NCBI RefSeq assembly: GCF_007197645.1
Contig: NZ_VKGK01000018.1
Location: 52,300 to 116,299, forward strand
Length of the DNA: 64,000 nt
Direction of reading: 5' to 3'
Origin: Shewanella hanedai
GTDB taxonomy: Bacteria; Pseudomonadota; Gammaproteobacteria; Enterobacterales; Shewanellaceae
The notes below the pieces were generated by a model. The model was not told the origin of the DNA and did no database searches. It saw only the letters and a list, made by a program, of their open reading frames with translations. Shown piece by piece: positions 35,621-44,609 of the stretch. Each line of letters opens with the position of its first letter. Position 1 is the stretch's first letter. The translations under genes were made by a program, and so were the position numbers.

Positions 35621-35874
35621 ATCAAATGGCAGATTGGGTCATGGTGGTGATTGCCTTCATGAGTTTGATTTTAGGCGTGCTCGTGCCGGTGATTATCACT
35701 CTGTATAACGCCCACAAAGTCACAGCCAAAGAGTTAAGTAGCCACCAAACTCATGTTGCCGAGACCTATGCGACGAAGAACGACGTAAAAGAGCTCGGTG
35801 ATCGTATGGAACGCCAACTAAAAGACGGCATTACTGACATTAAAGAATTAATCAACAACAGGAATACAGCATGA
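35617..35874 (+). CDS. Small TM-coiled-coil protein of the lysis cluster
   Basis: 85 residues: one N-terminal TM (VMVVIAFMSLILGVLVPVII) followed by a charged coiled coil (ELSSHQTHVAETYATKNDVK...). This is like DUF2730 or XhlA-type lysis accessory proteins. GTG start overlaps the holin stop. A similar protein is in the Mu-like lysis cluster. Confidence 0.75.
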   Translation: MNQMADWVMVVIAFMSLILGVLVPVIITLYNAHKVTAKELSSHQTHVAETYATKNDVKELGDRMERQLKDGITDIKELINNRNTA

Positions 35875-36137
35875 AAAAGACCATTACGCTGACCATAGGT
35901 AGCACAGAATTTAACTTTAACCTGACCGTGAATGATCACTCTGATTTTGTCGATAGCGTGTCTCGTGGCGGCAGTATCTGCAGCGCATCACACAATTTTG
36001 CGATGCGCTCAATTGATAAGGCGCAAAAAGAGGAGTTGAAAAAATTACTTGAAAACTCTCCTGGTGCTGAGGTGCAAGTGGCAGGCGCGTTAAAAGGTGA
36101 GTTCGCACCCGCACTGGAAATCGCAGTAAAAAAATAA
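35871..36137 (+). CDS. E: Tail assembly chaperone E
   Basis: 88 residues (P2 gpE 91). It ends in the slippery codons GTA AAA AAA TAA. The zero-frame product E and the -1 product E+E' are both needed to assemble the tail around the tape measure in P2. Overlaps the preceding gene and lies just before the tape measure gene, as expected. Confidence 0.88.
   Translation: MKKTITLTIGSTEFNFNLTVNDHSDFVDSVSRGGSICSASHNFAMRSIDKAQKEELKKLLENSPGAEVQVAGALKGEFAPALEIAVKK
36128..36134 (+). promoter_or_regulatory. -1 frameshift heptamer for E+E'
   Basis: A AAA AAA directly before the E stop codon. A -1 slip continues into the E' frame with no stop for 65 codons. Equivalent to the T TTT TTG site of P2. Confidence 0.85.
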
Positions 36138-36331
36138 CGGCGCTGGTTGAAGCAATTGAACACAACCAGTTTGAGCAGATGTTGGCCATTAGGCGGCATC
36201 AGTTGCCGCATGAAGATGACAGTGAGCAGTCAATAGCCCGTGCGCTCTGGCTGCATAAGAACAATTTAGAGAGTCTTGAAATCGTTACCGCCAATGGCGT
36301 GAATCGAGCGTTTTCAGGTAAATCGAGTTAA
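36134..36331 (+). CDS. E': Tail assembly chaperone extension E'
   Basis: -1 frame continuation of E: ITALVEAIEHNQFEQMLAIR followed by RHQLPHEDD...FSGKSS, 65 residues. Together with E it makes a protein of about 153 residues (P2 E+E' 142). It has no start codon of its own at its beginning, so it is made only by frameshifting. Confidence 0.87.
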   Translation: MTALVEAIEHNQFEQMLAIRRHQLPHEDDSEQSIARALWLHKNNLESLEIVTANGVNRAFSGKSS

Positions 36332-36357
36332 CTGCAATAACGGGGGAAGTGATCGCG

Positions 36358-38904
36358 ATGAGTCTACCAAAACCTTTGATGTTTACCGTTGGTTTAGTTG
36401 ATCAGATCACCAAACCAATCGCTAAAATTACTCAGCAGTTCAATGGACTGGCATCTAACTACCAAGCCGGAACCATGCAGATGGGAATGGGGATTGGTGG
36501 TATAGCTGCTGCGGGGTTGGCACTGCAAAGTGCGCTAATGCCTGCCATTGAAATGGATCGTGTTCTTGGTGAAGTTAAATCACTGGGCGTTCGTCAGTCT
36601 GCACTCGATACACTAGCCAATACATCCTATGAATATGCCATGAAATATGGCAAATCAGCCACTGAGTTTGTTAGTTCGAGTTATGACATTCAGTCGGCCA
36701 TTGCGGGTTTGAATGACTCGGATTTGTCACAGTTCACGCTTGCATCAAACGTACTTGCTACCGCCACCAAAGCCGATGCCGCAACCATTACCAATTATAT
36801 GGGCACCATGTTCGGCATTTTTAAAAATGATGCTAATGCCATGGGGAAAAGTGATTGGGTCAAACAAGTGACAGGCATGACCGCTACTGCTGTGCAGGCT
36901 TTTAAAACTGATGGTAAAAAGATGTCTGATGCCTTTGGGGCATTGGGAGCATCAGGTGGTCTTGCGCCTTTGCAAGAACAAATGGCAATCATGGGCACTT
37001 TGCAATCGACCATGGCCGGTGGTGAATCTGCGACTAAATATAAATCATTTCTAGCTGGTGCAGGTAAAGCACAAAAAGCATTAGGTATGGATTTTGTCGA
37101 CAGCCAAGGGAAGATGATACCGATGATTGGTATCTTGAAGAAATTGCAAGGTGAGTTCGGTGAACTGTCGGTTCAGGCTGATATCGACAAAGTAACGAGT
37201 GCGTTTGGCTCTGGTGAGGCTACCGCGTTAATTCAATTATTGTTAAAAGATGTTGATGGACTCAGTAATTCCATTAATAAGCTCGGACAAGTTAAAGGCA
37301 TGGGACAGGCGGAGCTCATGGCTGCAGCCATGACAGACCAAAGTGAGCGACTAAGTCAGTCGTGGTATGTCATCCGTGCCGCTTTTGGCTCTGCTGTACT
37401 CCCTGCTTTTAATCAGTTTGTAGGTTGGATAGCTGACATGGGCAAAGAGGTGCTTTGGTTTACGCAAACCTTCCCCAACTTAACCCGTGTATTAGGCTAT
37501 GGGGCGATTGCTATTTTGGGACTCGTTGCCGCAGGCGGCGCATTCACGGTAATGATGGGCGTAAGTAAGATGGTGATGACCACTTATGGACTCGCTGCAA
37601 TGGCGTGGGCAGGAATCAATACTGTGCTTACATCTGGTATGGCATCACTTCGCACCATGATGCTTGCGGTAAATCTTGCCATGTATGCCAATCCTGTTGG
37701 GCTTGTGGTCGCTGGTATAGCTGCATTGATTGGTGTGGTGGGGTTAGCGGTTTATTACTTTGATGATCTTCGCGCCATGATGGCTGGTACTGCTTGGGGC
37801 GAACCCATTTTGTTCGCTGTTGATGCTATTGCTAATCTACTTAAAATCCTCGGTGGGGTGGCGGTTAGTGTATTTGGAACTTGGTTTAATATTCTAGGCA
37901 CTGTTTTTAATGTACTAAAGCCGTTCGCCAGTTTCTTGCTTGATGTGGTGGTTTTTAATCTCAAAATCATGGGCGGTGTATGGGCGGCGGTGTTTGGTAC
38001 TGTTGCCTATATATTAGGTGGGCTTGTTAATAGTATTACTTGGGTAGTAACCGCCATTTCAGATGGTTTTACTTGGGCATTCGACATTGTAAGTGCTGGT
38101 TGGAATGAGTTAGTCAGTTGGTTTACCAATGATGCTTGGCTGCAATACTTATTCGGCAAAGTGGCTAATATAGGCCAATACTTTTCTGCTATGTGGGATG
38201 GTATTAAAGGCTCGTTTGCAGAAACATGGGGTTGGATTGTCGACAAGTTAAACATGCTGCCAGGTATCGATATCGACGTAACACCTGTTATGGATGGTTT
38301 GGATAAACAGCATCAGATCCCCGAATTTATGCAGAGCTACAATCAACAAACTGTGCCTATGTGGATGCAGCAAACCGCCGCAAATCAAGTCGCAAACCCT
38401 GCACCTATGAGCGGGCCTTGGATGAATACGCCTACCGTTATTCAACCTGAGTCAGTGACACAGCAACAGCATTTGCAGCTAGTCAAACCTGCATCATTTG
38501 TACCTGATGGACTTAAACAGTCAATCGATGTGCAGCGTAATCTACCTGCGCCTTATCAGCCTGAGTCAGTGACACAGCAACAGCATTTACAGTTAATCAA
38601 ACCTGAATCATTTGTGCCTGATGGGCTTAAACAGTCAATCGATGTGCAGCGCAATCTACCTACACCTTATCAACCTGAAGCATTGACTCAACAACTTGAT
38701 GTTAAGCCCATGGTGAACGAGTCAATCAGCAATGCTATTACCCCTCGTATGAATCAGCAGGCGGCAATGAGTGCACAGGCGAATAGAGCCGCAAGCCAAA
38801 CCAACAGTAAGACTCTGAGCTTTGGTGATGTGATTATTAAGCATCCGCCTAAAAATTTCAGTTTCGCTGAACTTGCTGATCAACAGGAGTTAATGACCGG
38901 ATGA
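36358..38904 (+). CDS. T: Tail tape measure protein (P2 gpT role)
   Basis: 848 residues from ATG 36358 (GGGGGAA upstream; GTG 36349 also possible). N-terminal tape-measure domain (DQITKPIAKITQQFNGLASN), a long helical region, then strongly hydrophobic spans at about 380-560 that would meet the host membrane. Near the C-terminus is a 38-residue tandem repeat (QPESVTQQQHLQL...). Length sets tail length. Follows E/E' directly. Confidence 0.92.
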   Translation: MSLPKPLMFTVGLVDQITKPIAKITQQFNGLASNYQAGTMQMGMGIGGIAAAGLALQSALMPAIEMDRVLGEVKSLGVRQSALDTLANTSYEYAMKYGKSATEFVSSSYDIQSAIAGLNDSDLSQFTLASNVLATATKADAATITNYMGTMFGIFKNDANAMGKSDWVKQVTGMTATAVQAFKTDGKKMSDAFGALGASGGLAPLQEQMAIMGTLQSTMAGGESATKYKSFLAGAGKAQKALGMDFVDSQGKMIPMIGILKKLQGEFGELSVQADIDKVTSAFGSGEATALIQLLLKDVDGLSNSINKLGQVKGMGQAELMAAAMTDQSERLSQSWYVIRAAFGSAVLPAFNQFVGWIADMGKEVLWFTQTFPNLTRVLGYGAIAILGLVAAGGAFTVMMGVSKMVMTTYGLAAMAWAGINTVLTSGMASLRTMMLAVNLAMYANPVGLVVAGIAALIGVVGLAVYYFDDLRAMMAGTAWGEPILFAVDAIANLLKILGGVAVSVFGTWFNILGTVFNVLKPFASFLLDVVVFNLKIMGGVWAAVFGTVAYILGGLVNSITWVVTAISDGFTWAFDIVSAGWNELVSWFTNDAWLQYLFGKVANIGQYFSAMWDGIKGSFAETWGWIVDKLNMLPGIDIDVTPVMDGLDKQHQIPEFMQSYNQQTVPMWMQQTAANQVANPAPMSGPWMNTPTVIQPESVTQQQHLQLVKPASFVPDGLKQSIDVQRNLPAPYQPESVTQQQHLQLIKPESFVPDGLKQSIDVQRNLPTPYQPEALTQQLDVKPMVNESISNAITPRMNQQAAMSAQANRAASQTNSKTLSFGDVIIKHPPKNFSFAELADQQELMTG
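38443..38670 (+). repeat. 114-bp tandem repeat in the tape measure gene
   Basis: Two in-frame copies of a 38-codon unit (38443-38556 and 38557-38670) beginning CAACCTGAGTCAGTGACACA or the same with CAG. The protein unit runs from QPESVTQQQHLQL to DVQRNLP. A third partial copy (QPEALTQQ) follows. Most differences are silent, so the duplication is recent or under selection. Confidence 0.9.
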
Positions 38905-39251
38905 TAGCCGAATTAAGTCGTTACAGTGATTTGTTAATTGTTGATGGGAGTTTATCTCTCGATGTGGGAGCGCAGCCAGAGTTAACACACACCCGTGCCA
39001 GTATTGCCCAAGATGTTAAGCACATGCTGATGGCATCGGGCCTTGTGACTAAATTGCTCGCACAGCGTAGCCCAACAATGCGAAATGATGTTTACACAGA
39101 GATGGAGCTGCTCATTGAAACCGACATGCGCTTAGTACCTGGTTCGATTGATGTCGACATTCAATCAGCTGAACTTATCGCGATAACGGCCACAACTTAT
39201 GAGTTTGGCAATATCAAAACAGAGGTTAATTATGTCTCGGCCACAGGTTGA
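38901..39251 (+). CDS. Baseplate wedge-like protein (DUF2590, HP1-like)
   Basis: 116 residues. The pattern DLLIVDGSLSLDVGAQPEL...RASIAQDVKHMLMASGLVTK and ETDMRLVPGSIDVDI resembles the gpW/gp25 baseplate fold of HP1-group phages. Overlaps the tape measure stop (ATGA) and the J gene start. Confidence 0.8.
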   Translation: MIAELSRYSDLLIVDGSLSLDVGAQPELTHTRASIAQDVKHMLMASGLVTKLLAQRSPTMRNDVYTEMELLIETDMRLVPGSIDVDIQSAELIAITATTYEFGNIKTEVNYVSATG

Positions 39252-40419
39252 TTTTGAAAAGGTATTAGCGTCGGAAGGCGTACCATTGACAGCCGAAGGT
39301 GTCACGGCCCTGCTAGAAGCTGATGTTATTGCGGCTAATTCAATTATCTCCAATAACAGTGCAATGAGTCCGTTTTGGAAACTCTTCTCGGCTTGTGTTG
39401 TTACGCCTGTTTTGTGGTTGATAAAAACATTATTAGCCAATCACGTATTGCCAGGCATGTTTGCCGCTACCGCGAGCGAGTTCTATTTGGAGTTGAAAGC
39501 GTGGGACGTGGGGCTTGAACGAAAGCTAGCCGTTAAGACACGCGGGTATATCAGCGTTAATAAAATAGACATTAATGCCGACATCTTGATAAAAGCGGGA
39601 ACGCGCGTACAAACCGACAATCGATTAGGGGCTATTTATACTCTTTTGGTGTTAACCGATACGGTGATCCCAGCCGGCACTTTGACCAAAACCATATTAT
39701 GTGAGGCTGACATGGCAGGGGCGGGGCATAACCTAGGCGCGGGTTATTACTATCAACTACCCGAAACCGTAGAAGGCATTGAATCCGTCAGTAACATAGG
39801 GGATTGGATAACCCAAGCAGGTGCAGACAAAGAAACGGATGATGATTTGGCATTACGTATACGTGATCAATTTGCAAGTGTGGGGAATTACCACATTGAT
39901 GCTGTGTACCGTGCAGCAATATCAACGTTTGCGGGAATTAGCAGTGATTTACTCTATTTTGAGCATGAAGCGCCACGGGGTCCTGGTACTGCAAATTGCC
40001 ATGTAATGATGGAGGTGGGGGAAACACCTCAAGTATTGATTGATGACATTAATCAATACATCAATGTTCAAGGCAACCATGGCCATGGCGACGATCTCCT
40101 TGCTCAAGTCATCGCCTCAAAGCCCACAGATCTGACCCTTGATATTTGGCATATTGCCAACCTCGAAGTCGATGAGATTGCTACCTTGATGAGTGATATT
40201 GAATCGCGCATACGGGCGGCATTTCGAGGTTCGGATCTACATCCAAGCTTAACCCGCACTAAGCCACAAAGTGTGTTTGTGTTTTCAATCCTAAGCAGTG
40301 AATTGCACGCCATGTTGCCACAACTTAATAGCGTGCGTTGGGGGAATGATGACTTAGTTAATGGCCTTGAACTCCCGCGTATAAATAGCCTAATTATCAC
40401 TAATCGTGGGGTGAGCTAA
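39232..40419 (+). CDS. J: Baseplate J-like protein
   Basis: 395 residues from ATG 39232 (MSRPQVDFEKVL) with GAGG six bases upstream; the frame runs open further upstream but that would overlap the previous gene more. Baseplate J domain features: GYISVNKIDINADILIKAGT, YYYQLPETVEGIESVSNIGD, then GADKETDDDLALRIRDQFAS. Links wedge and tail fibres. Stop overlaps the next start. Confidence 0.9.
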   Translation: MSRPQVDFEKVLASEGVPLTAEGVTALLEADVIAANSIISNNSAMSPFWKLFSACVVTPVLWLIKTLLANHVLPGMFAATASEFYLELKAWDVGLERKLAVKTRGYISVNKIDINADILIKAGTRVQTDNRLGAIYTLLVLTDTVIPAGTLTKTILCEADMAGAGHNLGAGYYYQLPETVEGIESVSNIGDWITQAGADKETDDDLALRIRDQFASVGNYHIDAVYRAAISTFAGISSDLLYFEHEAPRGPGTANCHVMMEVGETPQVLIDDINQYINVQGNHGHGDDLLAQVIASKPTDLTLDIWHIANLEVDEIATLMSDIESRIRAAFRGSDLHPSLTRTKPQSVFVFSILSSELHAMLPQLNSVRWGNDDLVNGLELPRINSLIITNRGVS

Positions 40420-41105
40420 TGCCTGATGATGCAAAGACAAACCGCAGCCCAAAGCTGCCCAAGTTGTCGTTACCGTGGTGGATGGATGGCGAAACGCTGA
40501 ACACAACGTCTGAGCCACAAGAGCCGGCCATGTTGAGTAGCGGGATGCAATCATTCTGGCAGCGTGTGCGCAGCTGGTTTATTTGGGTGTTAGCGCAAAA
40601 AGACCCGCTGACCTGCTCGTTGAGCATGCTCAATTTATTGGCATGGGAGCGTAATATCACTCGCTTTAAAGATGAGCCTTTATGGCTCTATCGTAAGCGT
40701 GTGGCCTATGCCTTTGTTAATGCCAAAGATGCTGGAAGTACGCAGGGTTTTATCCACATCATGCGCCGCTTAGGGCTCAATGTTGTCAGTATTAAAGAGC
40801 GCCAAGCCGGGCTTGATTGGGACAGGGTATCAATTGAAATCGATGATACTGAAGTAGCCCCAAATCAAGCCCTATTAGCTGAGCTTATTCAAAGTTATGG
40901 CAGAACCTGCCGTCGATATGATCACCTGTCATCAAGACTCATAGGGTGCAATGTGGTCGTAAGCGAGGCAAGTCAGGACATTCAAACATTAACAATTAAG
41001 ACGTTATCAAATAGTGATGAACAGTACCGCAGTACTGCAGCGACATTAGCAACAGAGTGTGACAACGATTATCAACATTTAAGAGTAAGAGGCTTACATG
41101 GCTAG
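40419..41105 (+). CDS. I: Tail protein I-like
   Basis: 228 residues. The position between J and the tail fibre gene is that of gpI. Helical, with LSMLNLLAWERNITRFKDEP and LWLYRKRVAYAFVNAKDAGS typical of gpI-type proteins. Start overlaps the J stop (TAATG), and its end overlaps the fibre gene. Confidence 0.8.
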   Translation: MPDDAKTNRSPKLPKLSLPWWMDGETLNTTSEPQEPAMLSSGMQSFWQRVRSWFIWVLAQKDPLTCSLSMLNLLAWERNITRFKDEPLWLYRKRVAYAFVNAKDAGSTQGFIHIMRRLGLNVVSIKERQAGLDWDRVSIEIDDTEVAPNQALLAELIQSYGRTCRRYDHLSSRLIGCNVVVSEASQDIQTLTIKTLSNSDEQYRSTAATLATECDNDYQHLRVRGLHG

Positions 41106-41676
41106 ATTAACTGATTTTGGCAGTCAATACGTTGCGCTTGCTGTGGGCAATGTCGAAGACTTTATTATTGATGAGTTCGTATTTGCGTTTATTCCAGGGC
41201 TGGATTTTAGAAGTCCTGAGCCTGGCGATGAATCAATACCAACAGATGGGCAGATCGTGCATCGTTCGTCATTGTTTAGGCACGGTGTTGTTGACGACAA
41301 TCGCGTTACGTTTAGTCAGATGCTCGATACTGATATCGGTGATTTTAATTTCAACTGGATAGGCCTAGTGGGTAATAACCAGCTGGTTGCTTTTGCTTAC
41401 GTGCCCAGTACTCAAAAAATTAAACAACTCGGCAGTATTGAAGGCAATACCATCAGCCGTAACTTTGTTATTGAGCACTTAGGCATTGCGAATGCTATGC
41501 CTGTTCAGGTCTCAGCACAAAGTTGGATGTATGACTATTCAGATGAAGTTTCACTGTTAAAAATGAGCTCAGTAACCACGGCAGTCAGCGTCATTGGGGC
41601 CAATACCTGTGGTGTGAAAAACGCACATTGGAACATGAGATTAAGCGAACAACTTCGCCAATTAGAGGAACGTTAA
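41098..41676 (+). CDS. Tail fibre protein, N-terminal-domain type (DUF3751-like)
   Basis: 192 residues beginning MARLTDFGSQYVALAVGNVE, with WIGLVGNNQLVAFAYVPSTQ and IEHLGIANAMPV, as in the baseplate-attachment part of P2-group fibres (gpH). The usual long receptor-binding shaft is absent, so it may be completed by the next gene product. Confidence 0.75.
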   Translation: MARLTDFGSQYVALAVGNVEDFIIDEFVFAFIPGLDFRSPEPGDESIPTDGQIVHRSSLFRHGVVDDNRVTFSQMLDTDIGDFNFNWIGLVGNNQLVAFAYVPSTQKIKQLGSIEGNTISRNFVIEHLGIANAMPVQVSAQSWMYDYSDEVSLLKMSSVTTAVSVIGANTCGVKNAHWNMRLSEQLRQLEER

Positions 41677-41677
41677 T

Positions 41678-42319
41678 ATGACACAAGCAATCGATGAGCT
41701 GCTGGGTGAAGTCACCAGTGCGGTGAGTGCATCAACAGAGCAAACGACAGCGTCACAAGCACTTGCTCAGGAAGTCGCGGGTAAGATGGGGGCGATAGAT
41801 GCCAAAGTGGCAGAAGCCAAACTAGAACTTGATGGATACATAGCCGACAGTGAAGTGATTGGTGATGGTTCAGCTGGATCGCGAAGGTTAAATGTTTTTC
41901 GAACAATGATCTATGAAGGTAAGGATCATGTCCCTGAGAGTGAAAAGCCTGATAACTGGGTACCAACAAATGGCCCTCTGTACTTGCATTTCAAGACGGG
42001 TTTAAACACTGCAGTCGATGTCAGTATGTTTCACTATCGAATTGGGGGTTACGCCTATGGTCAATCGACAATTATTGACGAAACGCTAGTTGGGTATAGT
42101 TATGAACCAAGTAACACCATTCATAACATTAATACTGACGGTAATTTAGAACCTGTAGTTTACAGAGCGCCAAATGGTGATGTTTACCTAAGAATCAAGT
42201 CTTTAAATCTATACTTCACAGGGCTGTATATTGATGCGATGCATATCACTGGTGGATTACCTGATAAAGACAGTATCGAGTTGACGATATCTCCAAACGA
42301 AACTTTAAATAACTATTAG
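41678..42319 (+). CDS. Probable tail fibre/receptor-binding part
   Basis: 213 residues. A coiled-coil start (EVTSAVSASTEQTTASQALA...) is followed by a beta-rich aromatic domain (YLHFKTGLNTAVDVSMFHYR, IDAMHITGGLP). It looks like a short trimeric fibre tip. Directly follows the fibre base gene and precedes a fibre-assembly-type gene. Family not recognised, so role is inferred from place and form. Confidence 0.6.
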   Translation: MTQAIDELLGEVTSAVSASTEQTTASQALAQEVAGKMGAIDAKVAEAKLELDGYIADSEVIGDGSAGSRRLNVFRTMIYEGKDHVPESEKPDNWVPTNGPLYLHFKTGLNTAVDVSMFHYRIGGYAYGQSTIIDETLVGYSYEPSNTIHNINTDGNLEPVVYRAPNGDVYLRIKSLNLYFTGLYIDAMHITGGLPDKDSIELTISPNETLNNY

Positions 42320-42330
42320 TAGGGATCATC

Positions 42331-42549
42331 ATGGAAATACCAGCAGAAGAGTTGATAAAAATGAAATGGTTTTCGGTTAGAAGCCTACGAGACAAATTAA
42401 TCGTAGGCACTGATTATACACAGGTGCGGGACAGCCCATTAAATGAGGAAAAGATTCAAGAGTTTTCCACATATCGCCAAGCGTTGCGTGACTTGCCTGC
42501 ATCAACAGATAATCCGGATGAGATTGTCTGGCCAGTAAAGCCTGAGTAA
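42331..42549 (+). CDS. Tail fibre assembly-like protein
   Basis: 72 residues. The core RSLRDKLIVGTDYTQVRDSP then YRQALRDLPASTDNPDEIVW matches the conserved motif (RdxlLxxTDwtqlpDspL...yRqaLRdi...P) of small phage tail assembly chaperones placed after fibre genes. Confidence 0.85.
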   Translation: MEIPAEELIKMKWFSVRSLRDKLIVGTDYTQVRDSPLNEEKIQEFSTYRQALRDLPASTDNPDEIVWPVKPE

Positions 42550-42612
42550 ATAACGAACTAAATAAAGCTCTACTTTTAGAAAGGGGAGTATTTACATTAC
42601 TGAGGAATTGTC

Positions 42613-43164
42613 ATGAGCCAAATTGCCCTAGATGGTGAATTAATCCGCCTCAAATCCTGCAAGCTTGCGTTGAGCATGCAACTCGCTGAACAAGATATGT
42701 CGGGGCAAACATCAAGTACGGCAAGTTGTGAGCAGGGCGAAAAGGCCAAAGAGCTGAAAGTCACCGGCTTAATTCCGTTTACTGATGAAGGCCAGCTATC
42801 ACGCCTGTTTGAGTTGGCGATTGCTAAAGATGAAGCGGGTGATCGTATTGTGAGGCGTATTGGCTCAGGTTTGGCCCGGGCGGTTAAGATTCGGCAAGTA
42901 AAGTTTTGCGGCCAAATTACGGCACCGGAGCACCCCACGCTGATGGCGTGGAATGTGAGTTTTCAACTCCGTGAGTATTTGAGTATTCCAGAAGTGGCAG
43001 AGCAGCGACAACCCCAAGCTGATGCCGACACAAAACAAAGCAGCGAGCAGACTGCCAGTGTGATCCCCACGGCGGCGATAACCGATGCACCGCCAGCGGT
43101 GGAAGTATCATCAATGGAGAAGATATTAACTGGCATCGACAATGCTATTGGTGAGCCAACATGA
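42613..43164 (+). CDS. U: Baseplate/tail protein U-like
   Basis: 183 residues. Beta-rich, with ELKVTGLIPFTDEGQLSRLF and TAPEHPTLMAWNVSFQLREY. Position just before the D-type hub gene equals P2 U; HP1-like relatives have a similar protein. The last 50 residues are Ala/Thr/Gln-rich and probably flexible. Its end overlaps the next gene (ATGA). Confidence 0.68.
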   Translation: MSQIALDGELIRLKSCKLALSMQLAEQDMSGQTSSTASCEQGEKAKELKVTGLIPFTDEGQLSRLFELAIAKDEAGDRIVRRIGSGLARAVKIRQVKFCGQITAPEHPTLMAWNVSFQLREYLSIPEVAEQRQPQADADTKQSSEQTASVIPTAAITDAPPAVEVSSMEKILTGIDNAIGEPT

Positions 43165-44609
43165 AGCTAACGAAACGCTTAACTGTTGGCATACAAGCGC
43201 TAGAACTATCTGATTATCGTCTAGTGCTGGAATTGTCATCCGCTGGCCGTGGTTTCTTTGAAGTGAAAGGAGAGGTTAAGCGTGGTCAAATAGTGGTGTT
43301 AGATATTGGCTACAAGAACAAATTGACGCGTTATTTCAGTGGCTACATTACAAAAGTGACCCCAAGCAACAAAGGCATTAATCGTATTGTGGTGCGTGAA
43401 TTAGCCAGTGTGTTAGCGGAAAACTTGCCAATAAATATTCGTCACGCCACATTTAGGCAAGTGATCACTCAGTTAGCCGAAGATAGCGGTTTAAGTTTTG
43501 TTATCCCTGACTGCGCAGATTATCTTGATGTTAAAGTGGCAAACTTTACCAGCCAAGGGACAGGCTATCAGTTATTAGCCAGCCTTGGTGGCATATTTGG
43601 AATAGCCGACTGTGTTTGGTACCAGCAACCCGATGGTCAAATTTTTGTAGGCAGTTTTCAAGATTGCCGTTGGACAAGCAAGCCTGTGGATATCGACCAA
43701 GGTTTAAGCCAGAACCGATATGGCAATAGTTGGCAGTTAATGGCCATGCCAGCCATGCGACCTGGTGCCATTGTAAATGGTCATCGTGTTAAACAAGTAG
43801 AACTTGAATCCGATACCATGACATTAACTTGGACGGCGAGCCTAGCTGATGAACGCACCGAAAAACGTAAAATCACTAATATATTCCCAGAGCTGTCAGG
43901 CGGCTATCATCTCCCCCATTGGGCCAAAGTGGTGGCATTGCCAGAACTACCAACACTTGATGGTGAAAGACATAGCGATCCGTTTTACCCACGCTATGCA
44001 GTTGACGTGCAACTGCTCGATGAAAATGGCAATGAAACCACATCAAGTATATTAGAGGCTGTTCCATTACCCTTGCCAGGTGCTGGAAATAGGGCGGGCA
44101 GATTAGAGCCGCCAGCAGTCGGTTCAATAGTTGAAATTGGCTTTGCGTATGGCCGACCGGATAAACCGTTTATACGTTGTGTGCTGCCGTTCGGCTGGGA
44201 CTTACCAGCCATCAAGCAGGGCGAAACCCGCAATCAAGTGCGCGATGGTGTGTATCAGCATATTGATGACAAAGGTAACTTCGAGAACAAGACTGATGAA
44301 TCCATGCAGGAGATCATTGGCAAACTGGCAAAGCTGGAGTGTGAGACGAGAACGGTGACAGCTAGTGCAGAGCAAGACCATCGCAGTCCTAAGACCTGGT
44401 TAGGCAGCGAAGGTGAGAACGTGCTCAAACTCTTATCTGAGCTCATGGCCACCGTCAAAGCATTAGCCACCACCTGCGCTAGCCATACTCACTCTGGTAT
44501 CAAATCGGGATTAGGTAAAACAGAAGCACCAGTTCAAGCCGGTGATTTTAGCAGCCAAGCATCACAAGCGAGCAGTCAGAAGGGGAGACTTGACCCTATC
44601 ACTAAGTAA
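43161..44609 (+). CDS. D: Baseplate hub / spike protein (P2 gpD role, with VgrG-type OB domain)
   Basis: 482 residues, longer than P2 gpD (387). The N-terminal half has the hub pattern (HATFRQVITQLAEDSGLSFV, GGIFGIADCVWYQQPDGQIF). After about residue 250 an OB-fold region appears (RYAVDVQLLDENGNETTSSI... VGSIVEIGFAYGRPDKPFIR), as in gpV/gp5-type spikes. The C-terminus has HTHSG, like metal-binding spike tips. It looks like hub and spike fused in one chain. Last structural gene of the prophage. Confidence 0.82.
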   Translation: MKLTKRLTVGIQALELSDYRLVLELSSAGRGFFEVKGEVKRGQIVVLDIGYKNKLTRYFSGYITKVTPSNKGINRIVVRELASVLAENLPINIRHATFRQVITQLAEDSGLSFVIPDCADYLDVKVANFTSQGTGYQLLASLGGIFGIADCVWYQQPDGQIFVGSFQDCRWTSKPVDIDQGLSQNRYGNSWQLMAMPAMRPGAIVNGHRVKQVELESDTMTLTWTASLADERTEKRKITNIFPELSGGYHLPHWAKVVALPELPTLDGERHSDPFYPRYAVDVQLLDENGNETTSSILEAVPLPLPGAGNRAGRLEPPAVGSIVEIGFAYGRPDKPFIRCVLPFGWDLPAIKQGETRNQVRDGVYQHIDDKGNFENKTDESMQEIIGKLAKLECETRTVTASAEQDHRSPKTWLGSEGENVLKLLSELMATVKALATTCASHTHSGIKSGLGKTEAPVQAGDFSSQASQASSQKGRLDPITK

